DNA of 64,000 nucleotides, taken from NCBI GenBank assembly GCA_944548615.1, contig OX155964.1, positions 14,097,087 through 14,161,086 on the forward strand. The letters are read 5' to 3'. Both the position numbers and the translations under genes were made by a program. This document shows, in pieces, positions 35,100 through 45,999 of the stretch. A model generated the notes under the pieces. That model did not search any database and was not told the origin of the DNA. It saw only the letters and a program-made list of their open reading frames with translations. Position 1 is the stretch's first letter. The number at the start of each line of letters is the position of its first letter. The stretch comes from Micropterix aruncella (Eukaryota; Arthropoda; Insecta; Lepidoptera; Micropterigidae).

Positions 35100-35837
35100 C
35101 AAAGGAATTTTTCGGATAATATGTGCAGCTGGTTTATGGAGCACAGTTATTATTACTTCTTTTACTGCTGGTAAAATTAAATCTTCCTTATATGGGCCTT
35201 ACACTGGCGATGATGGATTTGTGGAATTTTCGATAAATCCGTATTTAACATAATCCACATTATACTGCCGTCTTATTTTACTCCGTCTTTTTTTTGATTC
35301 GTCTAAACTGTTATGTTGATTTGCTTATGAAATGAAATAAATAAATAGTTCGCTAAATCAGCGCGAAAGCAAAGAACACCAACGTTACAAAATCACCCTG
35401 CAGTTTCCGTTTTTTTTGGTGCAACATTCAGTGACGTCACGCGGTAAATGACATGACATCACTAACGATTTTATTTTACACTGTAAAATAACACGGTGAC
35501 TTCCGACAGACACACTTTCTACCTACAGACACAGAGTCCCGTAGCATGGGTAAACCTCTTCCGGAACGGTGTAAAACACCTGCGGCGCGTAAAAAAAGGC
35601 ACCGAAAGACGGCGAAAAGGGGGATGACCTGCCTGGCCGCTCTTCACTCCAGTAGTCAGTCGAGGGGTAGCTGCAGCAGTCGGTGGACGCGAAACGAGCC
35701 GACCGATGCGCTCCTACTAACTCCCACTCGTATAATCCGATTCGTTCCGCGTTTACGTGTGTTTCACGGGACTTCTATGAGTTGTTTCGTTCGCAAGTCT
35801 ACTCTGTATATATAGTGCTTGGAATACGGTTGTGAAC
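35100..35837. promoter_or_regulatory. Possible promoter/leader region
   Basis: The GC-rich block 35500-35800 stands out from its flanks. It has CAGTGACGTCACGCGG (a CRE-like TGACGTCA) near 35430 and TGTATATATAG at 35806. It precedes the first-exon-like segment at 35838. There is no proof of transcription. Confidence 0.2.
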
Positions 35838-35862
35838 ATGGCGATGTGCAGTGAATTGTGCG
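35838..35862 (+). CDS. First-exon-like segment (MAMCSELC...)
   Basis: GAACATGGCGATGTGCAGTG begins an eight-codon frame ending at a donor-like G|GTAAAT (35862/35863). The start context is good. No partner exon is identified, so this is speculative. Confidence 0.15.
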
Positions 35863-37223
35863 GTAAATAGTGATTTATTTTTTGTCATATTATTATTGTT
35901 TATTATTAGTTTTGTTGCCTGTGGGAAGTTTTGTTTGTCTTTGTGTATATTGACGCAGGTGCCGTAGATAGAACGCGCTTTTTTTTCACTATGGGACGGG
36001 AATTATTACCTATTCGGGGGACACTGGGGGACGGGAATTCGGTCGTTTTATCCAAGGCTATAAGCCAGGGGTCCTATTTTTCAATAATTTGGCATGCTAA
36101 ATTTATCTATGGCCCATGTAAATCAAATGGATCATAGACACATTTAAAATCATAGAGAATTACCCCCAGAAAACAAATGGGGAGGGAGGAAATTTATTAA
36201 AAAAAAAAACACACACACATACTACTAAATTTGATCATTTTAATGCTAAATCTGATAAAAATCGTGTCGGTTGAAAAATTTTGGTTTTTTGCAATTTTTA
36301 AATTAGTTTTTATGATGGTTTTAAAAAAGAAACCAACCTAAACTACTGTCATTAATGGATTGTTAAAAAAAATTAACCTAATGTACCGAATTGTAGGTGT
36401 TTGACATTTCTTCAAATGCCTATATCTCTCTGATATATTGAGTCCGACAGAAGATTATTGCAGTTTCGGAATGTGGTAAATATAGTCGAGTGACGTAAAA
36501 AATGAAATGTAGAACTAGTAGCAATATCTAATAAATACCGAAGGGAGCGAACGAGGGTAGGGGAAGGGGGGGTGCTAATATCCAGGAATACCAAAACTTC
36601 TTGACAAAATAAATAAATAACTCAATATCCACTTTCTTACTTAAAATTGGTGAATTTCCTAAGGTAATAAAAGTAAAATTCGTCGGTAAAATTTAAAGTG
36701 AATGATTTGTATGTATAAGTATTTTTTACCGTATTTCGATTTTATAAGGTGATTATGATTGATTCGGGGGTTAAGGAGTACCTACTGCATTTAAGGCGAC
36801 GTCGGAGGTAAAAATGTATGTGTATGTGTAAGTGGAGTTGAGAAATAAGATCGATGGGTTACCATATCAAACGCTTCAGATAGGTCACATCACTAACGGG
36901 TTTTTATATTACGGGGGGAGTCTTTTTAGAAAAGTTTTCGCGTCAAAACCTTTTGAAACCCTTTAAACCATAATTAATTTTATAATGTAAATTAGTTGAT
37001 TTAAACAAAAAGATTGGAAATAAGATCACGCAGCGTCATCTTAAAAGACTTTTTAATTTTAGCAAATATATTACATACCTACATATTCACACTCCCTAAT
37101 TTTTAATTAAATAAAATAATACGCAACTAATTAAAGGCTTACGGGAAATCATGATAAAACCAACGATTACAGTAACAACATTCAATTATTATTGCCATTT
37201 ATGGCATTTTTTTACTAGCCAAG
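35863..37223. other. Non-coding AT-rich stretch
   Basis: No gene assigned. The sequence is AT-rich with short homopolymers and an (AC)n at about 36210. Confidence 0.4.
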
Positions 37224-37560
37224 GTGGATCTTTTCGTACCAAATAATTATCTTCGTGCTCGATCGCACCATCTTTTCGCGAAGCCGTTCTCGCGCACTAA
37301 CCTTACGAGGTGGAATTTGTTGGCGCATGTTTTGCGGCGCTTAAATGAAATGCAATCGATGGCACCAGATTTTGATATTTTTACCATCAACCCTCACTCG
37401 TTTAAATTGCAGGCTATTAATTATTTATTCTTATTTGATAGAGTATTATAAGCGTCATTCTGTTTGTATAATTACGGTGATATCTTTATTAATTTTACTT
37501 TTCAATGCCTTGGTTTTACTGTAATATTGATTAGTAATAAGCGAATAAAGAAAAAAATAA
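37224..37560 (+). pseudogene. Short LINE C-terminal relic
   Basis: The 75-codon frame contains LRARSHHLF, FSRTNLTRWNLLAHVLRRLN and FDIFTINPHSF, in the style of a LINE C-terminus. It is followed by a GCGAATAAAGAAAAAAATAA tail. Similarity is weak. Confidence 0.4.
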
Positions 37561-37582
37561 ATAAAATAATTAAATCAAAGAC

Positions 37583-37640
37583 ATAATACGGAGAGAATAG
37601 AATGCCATCTATTAGTGTGTTTGAACGTTAAATCGCGTAA
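37583..37640 (-). mobile_element. Fragment of the TTAA MITE family
   Basis: ATAATACGGAGAGAATAGAA, then TGCCATCTATTAGT, is the inverse of sequence at 61120-61170 in the MITE at 61082-61232. Confidence 0.55.
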
Positions 37641-37829
37641 TTATAATGTATTGAAACCTGCATAACAAATTTAAATTGACATCTTTATTAAAATAATATA
37701 AAAATAATAAGAGCTATGATTTAAAAATTCGTTTTTTTATTATATTAATATTTTATTTTGAGAGAGTATACCGTATAGGCGTGTTTAGATCGCTATCTAT
37801 TGGACTACGGAACATAAGAGGACATTAAT

Positions 37830-38660
37830 CAATGTTTGGAACTATGGGTGCCATCTACCATCGATATATTAGCTAGATATACCACTAACTAAATACCCAG
37901 AAGGAAAACATCATTTGGACAAAGACATTACTCTTTCATTGCACCGAGATTTTACAATCTGATCAATATGGAAATAAAAATGAATTTGACATTTAGGGAA
38001 TTGAAAAATAAATTAAAGAAATGGTTATCGAATCATGGCAGACTTAATCATACATCAAATGTTAGAAATAATAGTATAATAAAACTTAGGTGCACAAATT
38101 ATTAACATATTTTTAAACAAGTATGTTGAGTATATTTTAACATTGAACTAACTACCAAAAATTATTTGACTTTGACAATGAATTATACTTTATGGACTAG
38201 GTATTTTTATATTAAATCCTATATTACTTACCATATATTAAATATTAATGACTGTTTCTTTCTTTTCTCACGTATAACTATATTTACATTATTTAATCGA
38301 ATTTTATATTATATTTATTGCCGATTATATAATGGAATTGCATTTTATTTATTCTATTATCTTTTAATATTTTTTTTTTTTTTTTTTTAATTTTATTCTG
38401 AAGACCACATTTTAGGGCAATTTAGTGTTATTAGCTTTTTACTAAAACTTGTACATTTGTAAGCAACCAAGCAATCAAGCAAACTTGATTGTAATATTGG
38501 AGTCCTGTCCACCCTAGAACGGGATAGTCCCAGTTGGGTGACAGAAACAAATAAGCAAAAGGTTAAGGTTTTGCCATTCGGTTCCTGTTGTTTTTGAAAG
38601 CTAATCAATGTCTTATAGTAATTAATTTATAAATAAATAAATTAATAAATAAATAAATAT
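37830..38660 (+). pseudogene. LINE tail, relative of 33720-35040
   Basis: The frame reads FGQRHYSFIAPRFYNLINME, then FRELKNKLKKWLSNHG, with a stop near 38103. This aligns with FGQRHFVYVAPRIFNMLDED in the other copy. The 3' UTR ends in AAATAAATAAATTAATAAAT at 38625-38658, again (AAAT)n. A T-run of about 18 bases lies near 38370. The copy is strongly 5'-truncated. Confidence 0.7.
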
Positions 38661-38664
38661 GCCC

Positions 38665-39410
38665 TCACATACAAATAAGTTAGCTCCACTACCCTTTGGT
38701 CGTAAATCATGTGACAGAGAGAGCAATAAATTGAACAGTATGCAAGAGAATAGTGCGCCGATATTTATCGCGGCATCTCTCACACCGGAAACGGTCGGCT
38801 GTCTGCCAGCGTACTGCGACCAAACTACTACTGGCCGGCTTTCAGTAGTGGTTTTGAAGAAGCCATTTTCGAGCGAGAAAGGCCCATCTAGGGGATCATA
38901 TATCGATGGCCATCTACACGTTGCGTTTCATAGTAAAATCCTAGCTGCCAAAACGTAGTGCGGCATTCAACAATCTAATAACCCAAGTGATTAATAGTAC
39001 GGCATAAAATCAATTAGGTCTGCTATTATATTTTGATTACACATAATTAGAATAAATGTAAGTAATAATAAATACGGTAGGTAGGCACTTTCGCTATCGA
39101 CAGTAAGTTGCGATAACGAACCCTTTGAATGCTTATTATTGCTGTTTAATAAATATGTCGCTGTTATCGCCATCTTATCGATAAAAATTTATTGTTTTAC
39201 TGTGTTGTAATAACAACCGTGTCGAATTATGAAATAGAACGTGCGAGCACGGTCATATTTTATTTATATTTCTTACAGTTTGCGTCAAAGTACCTATGTA
39301 TGTACTCGTATATCTACAGGTTGATACTAATCTTCCGCTAATAAATAAAAGTCATAAAACCTGGCCTGTAGACAAATATATTGAAGACATGTATAATATA
39401 AAAAAATGTG
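38665..39410. other. Unassigned stretch
   Basis: The 99-codon frame at 38659-38958 overlaps the LINE tail and has no recognisable features. GATGGCCATCTACACGTTGC near 38905 looks repeat-derived. No gene is supported. Confidence 0.4.
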
Positions 39411-39412
39411 TT

Positions 39413-39893
39413 GTTTAACCCCAATACTTTCCCGACAAGTAGCCAAGGACTGATTTCATCTGAATAATAATTTCATACATAATATCGATGAGCCCCCTCT
39501 CTCGAACGGCGGACGAACCTGGTTGGGTTCGTCCGCCGGACGGCCCGGTTTGCTTTATCGGTTAAGGGCGGGGTTAGGCCAAGCGCCACCAGATGGCGTT
39601 AATATGGCGGAGTGGGCGGGGTGCGCGGCGAGAGGTGGCGCCCGGCTTGGCCCTCCTGCACCTGCACCCGTCGGGCCGAAACAGGCTCCCGGGCCCTGGC
39701 CCTGCAGACGCACCAAAAATCATACCACCGACAGACGACGCCGACAATAATTAAAATGTATGGTGAAACAGTCTTAATCGTCTCAAGGGGCCTCAAAATA
39801 TATATTTCCGTCTTCATCTCGGTTTTTTTTTTGTTGCTTGTTTACAATACTTTCCCTCCTGATCGGTTAGTGGGCCGGGAAAGTAGTTGAAGG
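39413..39893 (+). mobile_element. CTTTCCCGGCAAGTAG family, copy 2
   Basis: The left end CCAATACTTTCCCGACAAGT and the right end GTGGGCCGGGAAAGTAGTT are loosely inverted. The middle (39530-39710) is GC-rich and replaces the central block of copy 1. The flanking parts (CAAGGACTGATTTCATCTGA; ATATATTTCCGTCTTCATCT) match copy 1. Confidence 0.7.
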
Positions 39894-39914
39894 CTATGGC
39901 GATTGTTTGACATT

Positions 39915-40025
39915 ATAAAATGATCTAAAACGGATTTTACCACGTGAAGTTGGTGGTATCCAGTGCGCCCTGGGCAACGGTGTTTGCAGCCACGGGTGAA
40001 CATCGGGTGCCACTAACTTCATGCG
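39915..40025. repeat. Diverged foldback-family relic
   Basis: ACGGATTTTACCACGTGAAG and CATCGGGTGCCACTAACTTC correspond to the inner arms of the element at 58666-58961. Confidence 0.45.
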
Positions 40026-40315
40026 TTTTGAATGATTTTGTAACATTCTTTATACTTCACTTTCCGTTACATCAGCAATGCATTTACGTCAGCTGCGTAT
40101 TTTAAAAATATTAGGAATGCGCATTGTGCAGGTCATATTGCTTGTTGACGAAATTCAAGGACGACGTAGGCAGGCAATTTGAGCACGTGTGGGGTTTAGT
40201 TCATTCATTGATTGTGAGCTGGAGAGGGCTCTTGTGCGCGCATAATTTCTGGCGTTTTTAAATTTATTTTTATTTGTTTTGCTAGTGTTGTGTTTGAATG
40301 TTTTAAACCTCGAAA

Positions 40316-40346
40316 ATGGATCGGTTACCAAGTTATTTATTCAGTT
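40316..40346 (+). CDS. First-exon-like segment (MDRLPSYLFS...)
   Basis: CGAAAATGG is a strong insect start context. The ten-codon frame MDRLPSYLFS ends at a consensus donor T|GTGAGT (40346/40347). An E-box CACGTG lies upstream near 40183. No second exon could be assigned, and splicing to the acceptor at 55292 would meet a stop within about ten codons. It is a candidate only. Confidence 0.25.
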
Positions 40347-40649
40347 GTGAGTATAACATTTAATTGTAACATTTATTAACATCTGTTAGCATATATGTTA
40401 TTGAATTTCGGAAAAAAATGCCACGAAATCATTGGGGCGGATCGGACACTTAAACCACTTTTCGGTAGTCTATTTTTTAAACTAAACCATCAACATTAGA
40501 TATATTTTAGATGCAAATGAGAATAGTACTTAGTACTCTAGATTTATACGTGTTTTTTTTTAATTTGTTGTGTGGGGCCTTTCTAATACAATACAAGACA
40601 ATACAATCAACTACTCCAGTAGATAGGCATTCCTACACTTTGATGCGTC

Positions 40650-41589
40650 ACAAAATTAAATGCTAAAAATTTAATTATTAAAAACATAACGCTAAATGAA
40701 GTCCAGACTAGAAATGTGTATTTTAGCTACTTTAAATGTATTTTAAATTACGCTATTAGTACTTGGGGTAATTGTTATGCGTGCCACAGAGAACCTCTAT
40801 TCAAACTGCAAAAAAGAGCAATACGCATTATAGCAAATTTGAAATGGGACGAATCCTGCAGAAGTCATTTTAAACGACTGACAATTCTAACGTTCATTTC
40901 ATTGTACCTTTTAAATGTACTAACGGATTTCTACAAGAAAAGAGACCTTCAAAAAAAAATTTCCGATATTCATGATATAAACACTAGAAACAAATCAAAA
41001 TACATGCTACCTAAAGCAAATTTAAAAATAGCGAGACAAGTCAAGGAATACTCCGGTCCCTATTTTTTTAATATGTTACCTCCATATATTAAAGATATTA
41101 AAAATAACAATATATTTAAAAAGTCCTTAAAAAAGTTTCTTTTAGAAAATATTTTTTACACCTTTGAAGAATACGTACAATTCACCAAGAACGGCTAATG
41201 AAAGTATTGTGTAAAATCGAAAATTAAATATGTATAAATAACTATTTATAAGTTTTGAAGACGATAAACTAAACTTGAAACTTGAAACATACAATGTAAC
41301 GATTTTAAATGAAATGATTATAAATTGTAATTCCTTTTCTAAATTTTACATTTTTTAAATTTTATTTGTTTTAAGTGAATGCGACTAAATATTATTATTA
41401 TTGTGATTTGATATTTTAAATGATATTTTAATTTAAATTTTAATCGTTTAAATTACACTAATTTTATTTCTTATTCTTTTAATTTAAGTTATTTCTCATG
41501 CTTTCAATTATTATTACCTGTTATTTTAGTATGTTTCTACAATCTGTAAAGATTTTTGAAAATAAACAACTTGAACTTGAACTTGAACT
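40650..41589 (+). pseudogene. Jockey/CR1-like LINE tail with (CTTGAA)n end
   Basis: The frame opens at about 40650 (ITLNEVQTRNVYFSYFKC), then gives LNYAISTWGN, LQKRAIRIIANLKWDESCRS, HFKRLTILTF, DINTRNKSKYMLP and FKKSLKKFLLENIF, with a stop at 41198. The 3' UTR continues to AATAAACAACTTGAACTTGA near 41562-41589. The layout equals the copy at 3819 but is another subfamily. There is no RT core. Confidence 0.85.
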
Positions 41590-41599
41590 ATCGTGATAG

Positions 41600-42010
41600 T
41601 TGTCTTGGCTGTAATATTATATTCAATATTACCTACATACAAATAATCAAAAATACTAATGTGATTTAAGAGTCAGAGAGAATAATATATTAAAATAGAA
41701 ATGCAAATTCTATGTAGAATAATAAAAAAAATATATTTTATTGTCAATCCAGCAATATGCTTTCGTATTTTTTTAAAATGAATAGATGTATAATAAATTA
41801 TATGAAAATTAGAATGTCAGCTATCAAAATACCATTATGTTTAAAACTTTACGCATTTCATTAATCATCAACATGGAAAACTCAGAATTTTCAAACTCCC
41901 TTATACCATAAATTGGGTTTCTTACCAAATTATGTATAATTATCTTTTTCTAAGGTCTTTATAAGCCTTGTAACACTGCGACCATTGCTAATCTATTGTG
42001 TTCGCCACCT
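41600..42010. other. Non-coding AT-rich stretch
   Basis: Nothing assigned; it may include 3' UTR of the minus-strand LINE at 42012. Confidence 0.4.
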
Positions 42011-42011
42011 A

Positions 42012-42350
42012 CTATAGTTCTGCGCTAAGCCTCGTGTCATTTGAGAACCGCATCATGCTTTTGGCGCCAGATTGTTTTACCTCCTCAGGTTGGAGGTAAT
42101 GACCACCCAAGTGGGTGTATCTTTTACGCATTCGCGGGCCACACTCGCACATGAGGTGAAGGGGAGTTTCCTCGGCCTCTTGGCAGAACCTGCACATTTT
42201 TGTGTTTCGGAGCTTGAGGTTGTACATGTGTTTGTTAAAGTAGACTGTTTTGTCTCTAAGTCTTCTACGCTCCTCCCACGGCTGAAAGAATGATCCATAT
42301 CGTTATACCAGCCTGGGGTGACGGGTTCGCCCGTTGTAGTCGACACCGCC
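42012..42350 (-). pseudogene. LINE C-terminal zinc-knuckle fragment
   Basis: The minus strand encodes WEERRRLRDKTVYFNKHMYN, then MCRFCQEAEETPLHLMCEC, a C-x2-C...H-x4-C cluster common after the RNase H or RT of LINEs, and ends LSAEL. The open frame begins just after a TAA near 42308. The first 110 bases (TGTCGACTACAACGGGCGAA and onward) match the start of the GC-rich elements at 8797 and 12171, which links those elements to this LINE. Confidence 0.7.
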
Positions 42351-42359
42351 CACTGCCCT

Positions 42360-43395
42360 TGCTCTATGCTACTTAAGTGTCAAAAATAGAATATGTAACT
42401 CAAATTCGTAGAATAAAAATTCTGTGAAGCACACATTTTCGGAAGGTGGTAAAAATACGTTTTAAATTCCAAGTATATTAAATCAATTAAAAAAATAGTA
42501 TGCAAATGCATGGTGGCCTGAAAATATGGCCTGGCACTGTAAGGAGCCTGGCGGAGTCTAAAATTGTTAAATACTTTTGAATTAGTTAACTCTATCCCTG
42601 TCTGTAGTCAAAATTACAAGGTATCAGAGGAAACACCATTTTTTCCAAAAACCAACTCGAAACACCTTTCTTATCATCGGGGGTTACAGACCTTTTATTG
42701 ATAAGAAAGTACATGGTCCAAGTCATGACTATATAACCGTCAACTCGTTATTTTAGCGGACGTTTTTTTCGGTCTGTTGGTCACCTTTATATCTGCAGCT
42801 TCCAGCCTCTATCCCGGAAAGATTAAATCTCTGCCTGTGGGCGGTTTATTCGCATGAAAACCAATCGACCGCCAAATCGCTTCAGAACATTGATAACAGA
42901 AGAAGAGAGAATAGAAGGTTCATAAGGAAGAATAGAAGGATCTCCCAATTTAGTTATCGTTTTTTTATGCTTTTATTCCCATAAATATAAGACCTCTTAG
43001 TTTATACGGATTGTAAAAATATCCAGCTTTATCCGAGACAAATTATTTTTGAGATGAAGTAAGTATTTCAGTACTTATAATAAGTACGTGTTCACACATT
43101 GACAAATAGTAGAAAATTAAGTATAGTTGAAAAAGGTGTAAATTAAAATTATTGTTTAACAATCACCTCAATAGAATCTATAAGCAAATACGACAGAAAT
43201 GATATCATACAATGCTTACATATCATTGACATCATACTATTTTCTTCGAATGCATTTCAGTTTTGAAACATTTTCAGCTTATAACAGCTATAAACTGGGG
43301 TATTTTTTCTTCCCGGCATATTTATTTTGATATCAAGGGGTAGCTTGTTATAGCATATAATTCCGACGTGGTTTGGATTCCTTTTAAGTAGTTCT
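42360..43395. other. Non-coding stretch
   Basis: No gene or assignable repeat was seen. Confidence 0.4.
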
Positions 43396-43600
43396 TTTTT
43401 ATTATTATTCACAAGGCATGTGCCTTTTTGTAGAACCCGACTTGTTGCCTATAGGCACCCTCTTCTAGGTGGCCATTTAAAGCATCACACAGTCAAACAT
43501 TCGGCTGTCACCCATCCAAGTATTGACCGCGCCCAATGCTGCTTAACTTCGGTAACAACTAGGACAACCGGTGCGTGTTAACGTGGCTACGGACGCTACT
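43396..43600 (-). mobile_element. 5S rRNA-derived SINE, second copy
   Basis: On the minus strand GTTACCGAAGTTAAGCAGCA, TTGGGCGCGGTCAATACTTG and GATGGGTGACAGCC match the 5S internal promoter region, preceded by a diverged 5S 5' half (about 43600-43560). The body continues with TGGCCACCTAGAAGAGGGTG and ends in an AATAATAATAAAA tail near 43400. The body differs from the copy at 6917. Confidence 0.75.
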
Positions 43601-43619
43601 TCGGCTACAACGTGGCTAC

Positions 43620-45450
43620 GGACGTTCTAGGCTTGGCCGTGGAAGAATCAGATTATTTCTTTCCCTTGTGAAGTGATTATGGGCATCTGATTATGCCGGT
43701 ACTTTAGCTATATTTTAATAATCAATTTAATACATTCTAACACGAATAAATATGGAAGGGTGAGGATTTTAAGTCATCTGAAAGTACCACAGCATGATTC
43801 TATATGACCCAGATTATTTAAAGGACCCGTTTCTGAAGTGAAAAAATATGTTGCCTTATATCGATAGTACACTAAGCCAAGAAAGGAATACCGTACGGCG
43901 TATATAAAACTATCAACTTAGAAATAAATAAATTATTTTTTAAAAAAATATAAAAATATCAACTTGACATTAAAAAATATTTTAAACTGAGAGCATGTAG
44001 TTCAAGTAATAATCCTGTTCAAGTTTGAGAGTACTAAACCCAATATAAAATATTTTTTTACTGGGTTTCTCTATTATTTTCATACGTCACAGTTTGGAAA
44101 TACTTGAAAATTGGAGTGACACGCTATTTTTATGAAAGATAATTAATTACAATGCAATATTTACAGAAACTCACGTGTTTAGTGATTTCCATTCAAATCA
44201 ATTTATGCCATACTGGCAATAATATTGTTTAACATTATAAATATATTCATTGTAAAAAATTACCTTTAATGAATTTCTAACCTAATTTTCACTTATTTCT
44301 TATGGCGAATTTAGTTTTGAGTAAAAATAAACAAAATGTTAGTAGCGCATTTCATAAAATGCATGTCTGCTATTTCATGAAGCCTAAACGACAATAGTTT
44401 CCCATTACAGCTCTTGTTGAGTGCCAGTTTTTCATCTCTCCTGTAAAATTTGAGCATTTTGTTCCTTACTCCTTATAAGTAAAACTTACCCTGGAACTGT
44501 AAGAAGTCAGGCTGTGTATTGAGAGCTCCTTACCAGACCAATTATTGTCACATGCTATTATGTATTATTTTTGATCGGTAACATCTAATCTTCTTCCTAA
44601 AACAGTGAAAGCTTTTCTTAGTATATCTCGATGACCGCTTAAGTGTTTTATGGGACGCGTTGTAGGCGTTTTTCTTTTTACTGTATCATGTCAACCCCAT
44701 ATATTCTAGTAGCTGTATTTTTAAGACTATTTAATAAAAGTTTATTATTTAATTTGATAGTTACTTATCACTGTTTGTCTATGGCATTACTTTTATAAGA
44801 TGCTGGTATATATTGTGTTATCTACTTTATTTGAATCGCTGACAGTAGAAACGAAATGTTGCCTTTCTTAAAAATTCAGAGGGGTCACAAAATACAGTGT
44901 ACTAAAAAATATTCTTAGGTAATCATAATAGTAAAAAATCTTACGATACTCTATCCAACGAGTCCGTGAGCAGCGAGTGCTTTCTCTTTCGTATAGCACG
45001 GCTCGAAAGAGAGGAGTGCTGTGCCATTGCTGGGGAGTGGGGGAAGATTATTATTTATTTATTTATTTGATCTTCGGGAAACATAAAGCGCTCCATTAAT
45101 TATAACTAATTACAACGTTTTGCTGGCCGATTAAGTGTTTCCTACAGTATTATTTTCTTATGGAATGTTTATCAAAATTGAACTGAAATAAATTACTATC
45201 GAACTATCTGAACTGAATTAAAATACTTAAAGAGTAACACAAGCGTATCCTATTACTGTTTTTTTCTTCTTATTACGAATATTACATTCAAGAGGGTAAG
45301 AATGTAATAAAATTAGTAGAAACTTTTAAGCTAGTGCGACCGGATCTCCAGACAATCTTTCACTTGTTTTTTTTTCTGACAATTCAAACACAATTCTGCA
45401 ATCTTCACTAAATCAATCGAAATGTCTGATATAATAGACAAGATTTTAAC
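43620..45450. other. Long AT-rich stretch without gene
   Basis: No recognisable gene or repeat, apart from a GC-richer 44950-45050 block with GAAAGAGAGGAGTGCTGTGC. Confidence 0.4.
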
Positions 45451-45452
45451 AA

Positions 45453-45985
45453 CAAAAAAACCGACTCCATTTTTTTATTAGTGCAGCAGCCATGTCATAG
45501 TGATACTTAGAACGGGCTATCATAATTGAATGCGTAAACAAAATGTTATATCTGTGCTATTGACCGTTAAGGAGTTCCCTCGTCGGAAGCCAACCCTTTG
45601 TGCCGCAGTACTATCTTGGTGAAACTTAGAACAGGCTGTCGTAATTGAATGCATATACAAAATTTCGTGTCTGTGCTGTTGACCATTGAGGAGTCCCCTC
45701 CGGAAGTCAACCCAGGGTGTAGAACCAGGTCATGTTACCCATAAAAAATGCATTGTCATCGGAATTCAACCAACATGTACATTTTCAAATTCATATAATA
45801 TTTGAGGAGTTCCTTTAATACCTCATGGATAACATCATCAGAACAGGATTTTGATAAAAATGGGACCAGTCTGTAAGTATATCATTTCAAATGAAAAAAA
45901 AAACCAAATCGGTTCATAAATGGCAGAGTTCTGAGGTAACAAACGTTTAAAAAAAATACAACCGAATTGATAACCCCCTAATAAT
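45453..45985. repeat. Dispersed repeat with 119-bp tandem units
   Basis: AACAAAAAAACCGACTCCAT starts the block. Two units begin GTGCAGCAG (45481) and GTGCCGCAG (45600), sharing ACTTAGAAC-GGCT, AATTGAATGC, GTGCT-TTGACC and AAGTCAACCC-type sequence. A third, weaker unit follows. It ends AACCGAATTGATAACCCCCT. This looks like a lepidopteran Helitron-like or MITE family, but the ends are unproven. Confidence 0.55.
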
Positions 45986-45999
45986 TTTAATGTTGGTTA

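Noticed and set aside
35546..35815. Arg/Ser-rich 89-residue protein at the GC-rich block
   Set aside because: No domain or conservation signal by eye; more likely leader or promoter sequence.
39523..39750. Gly/Pro-rich 75-residue protein
   Set aside because: It lies in the GC-rich middle of a dispersed repeat; the composition explains the open frame.
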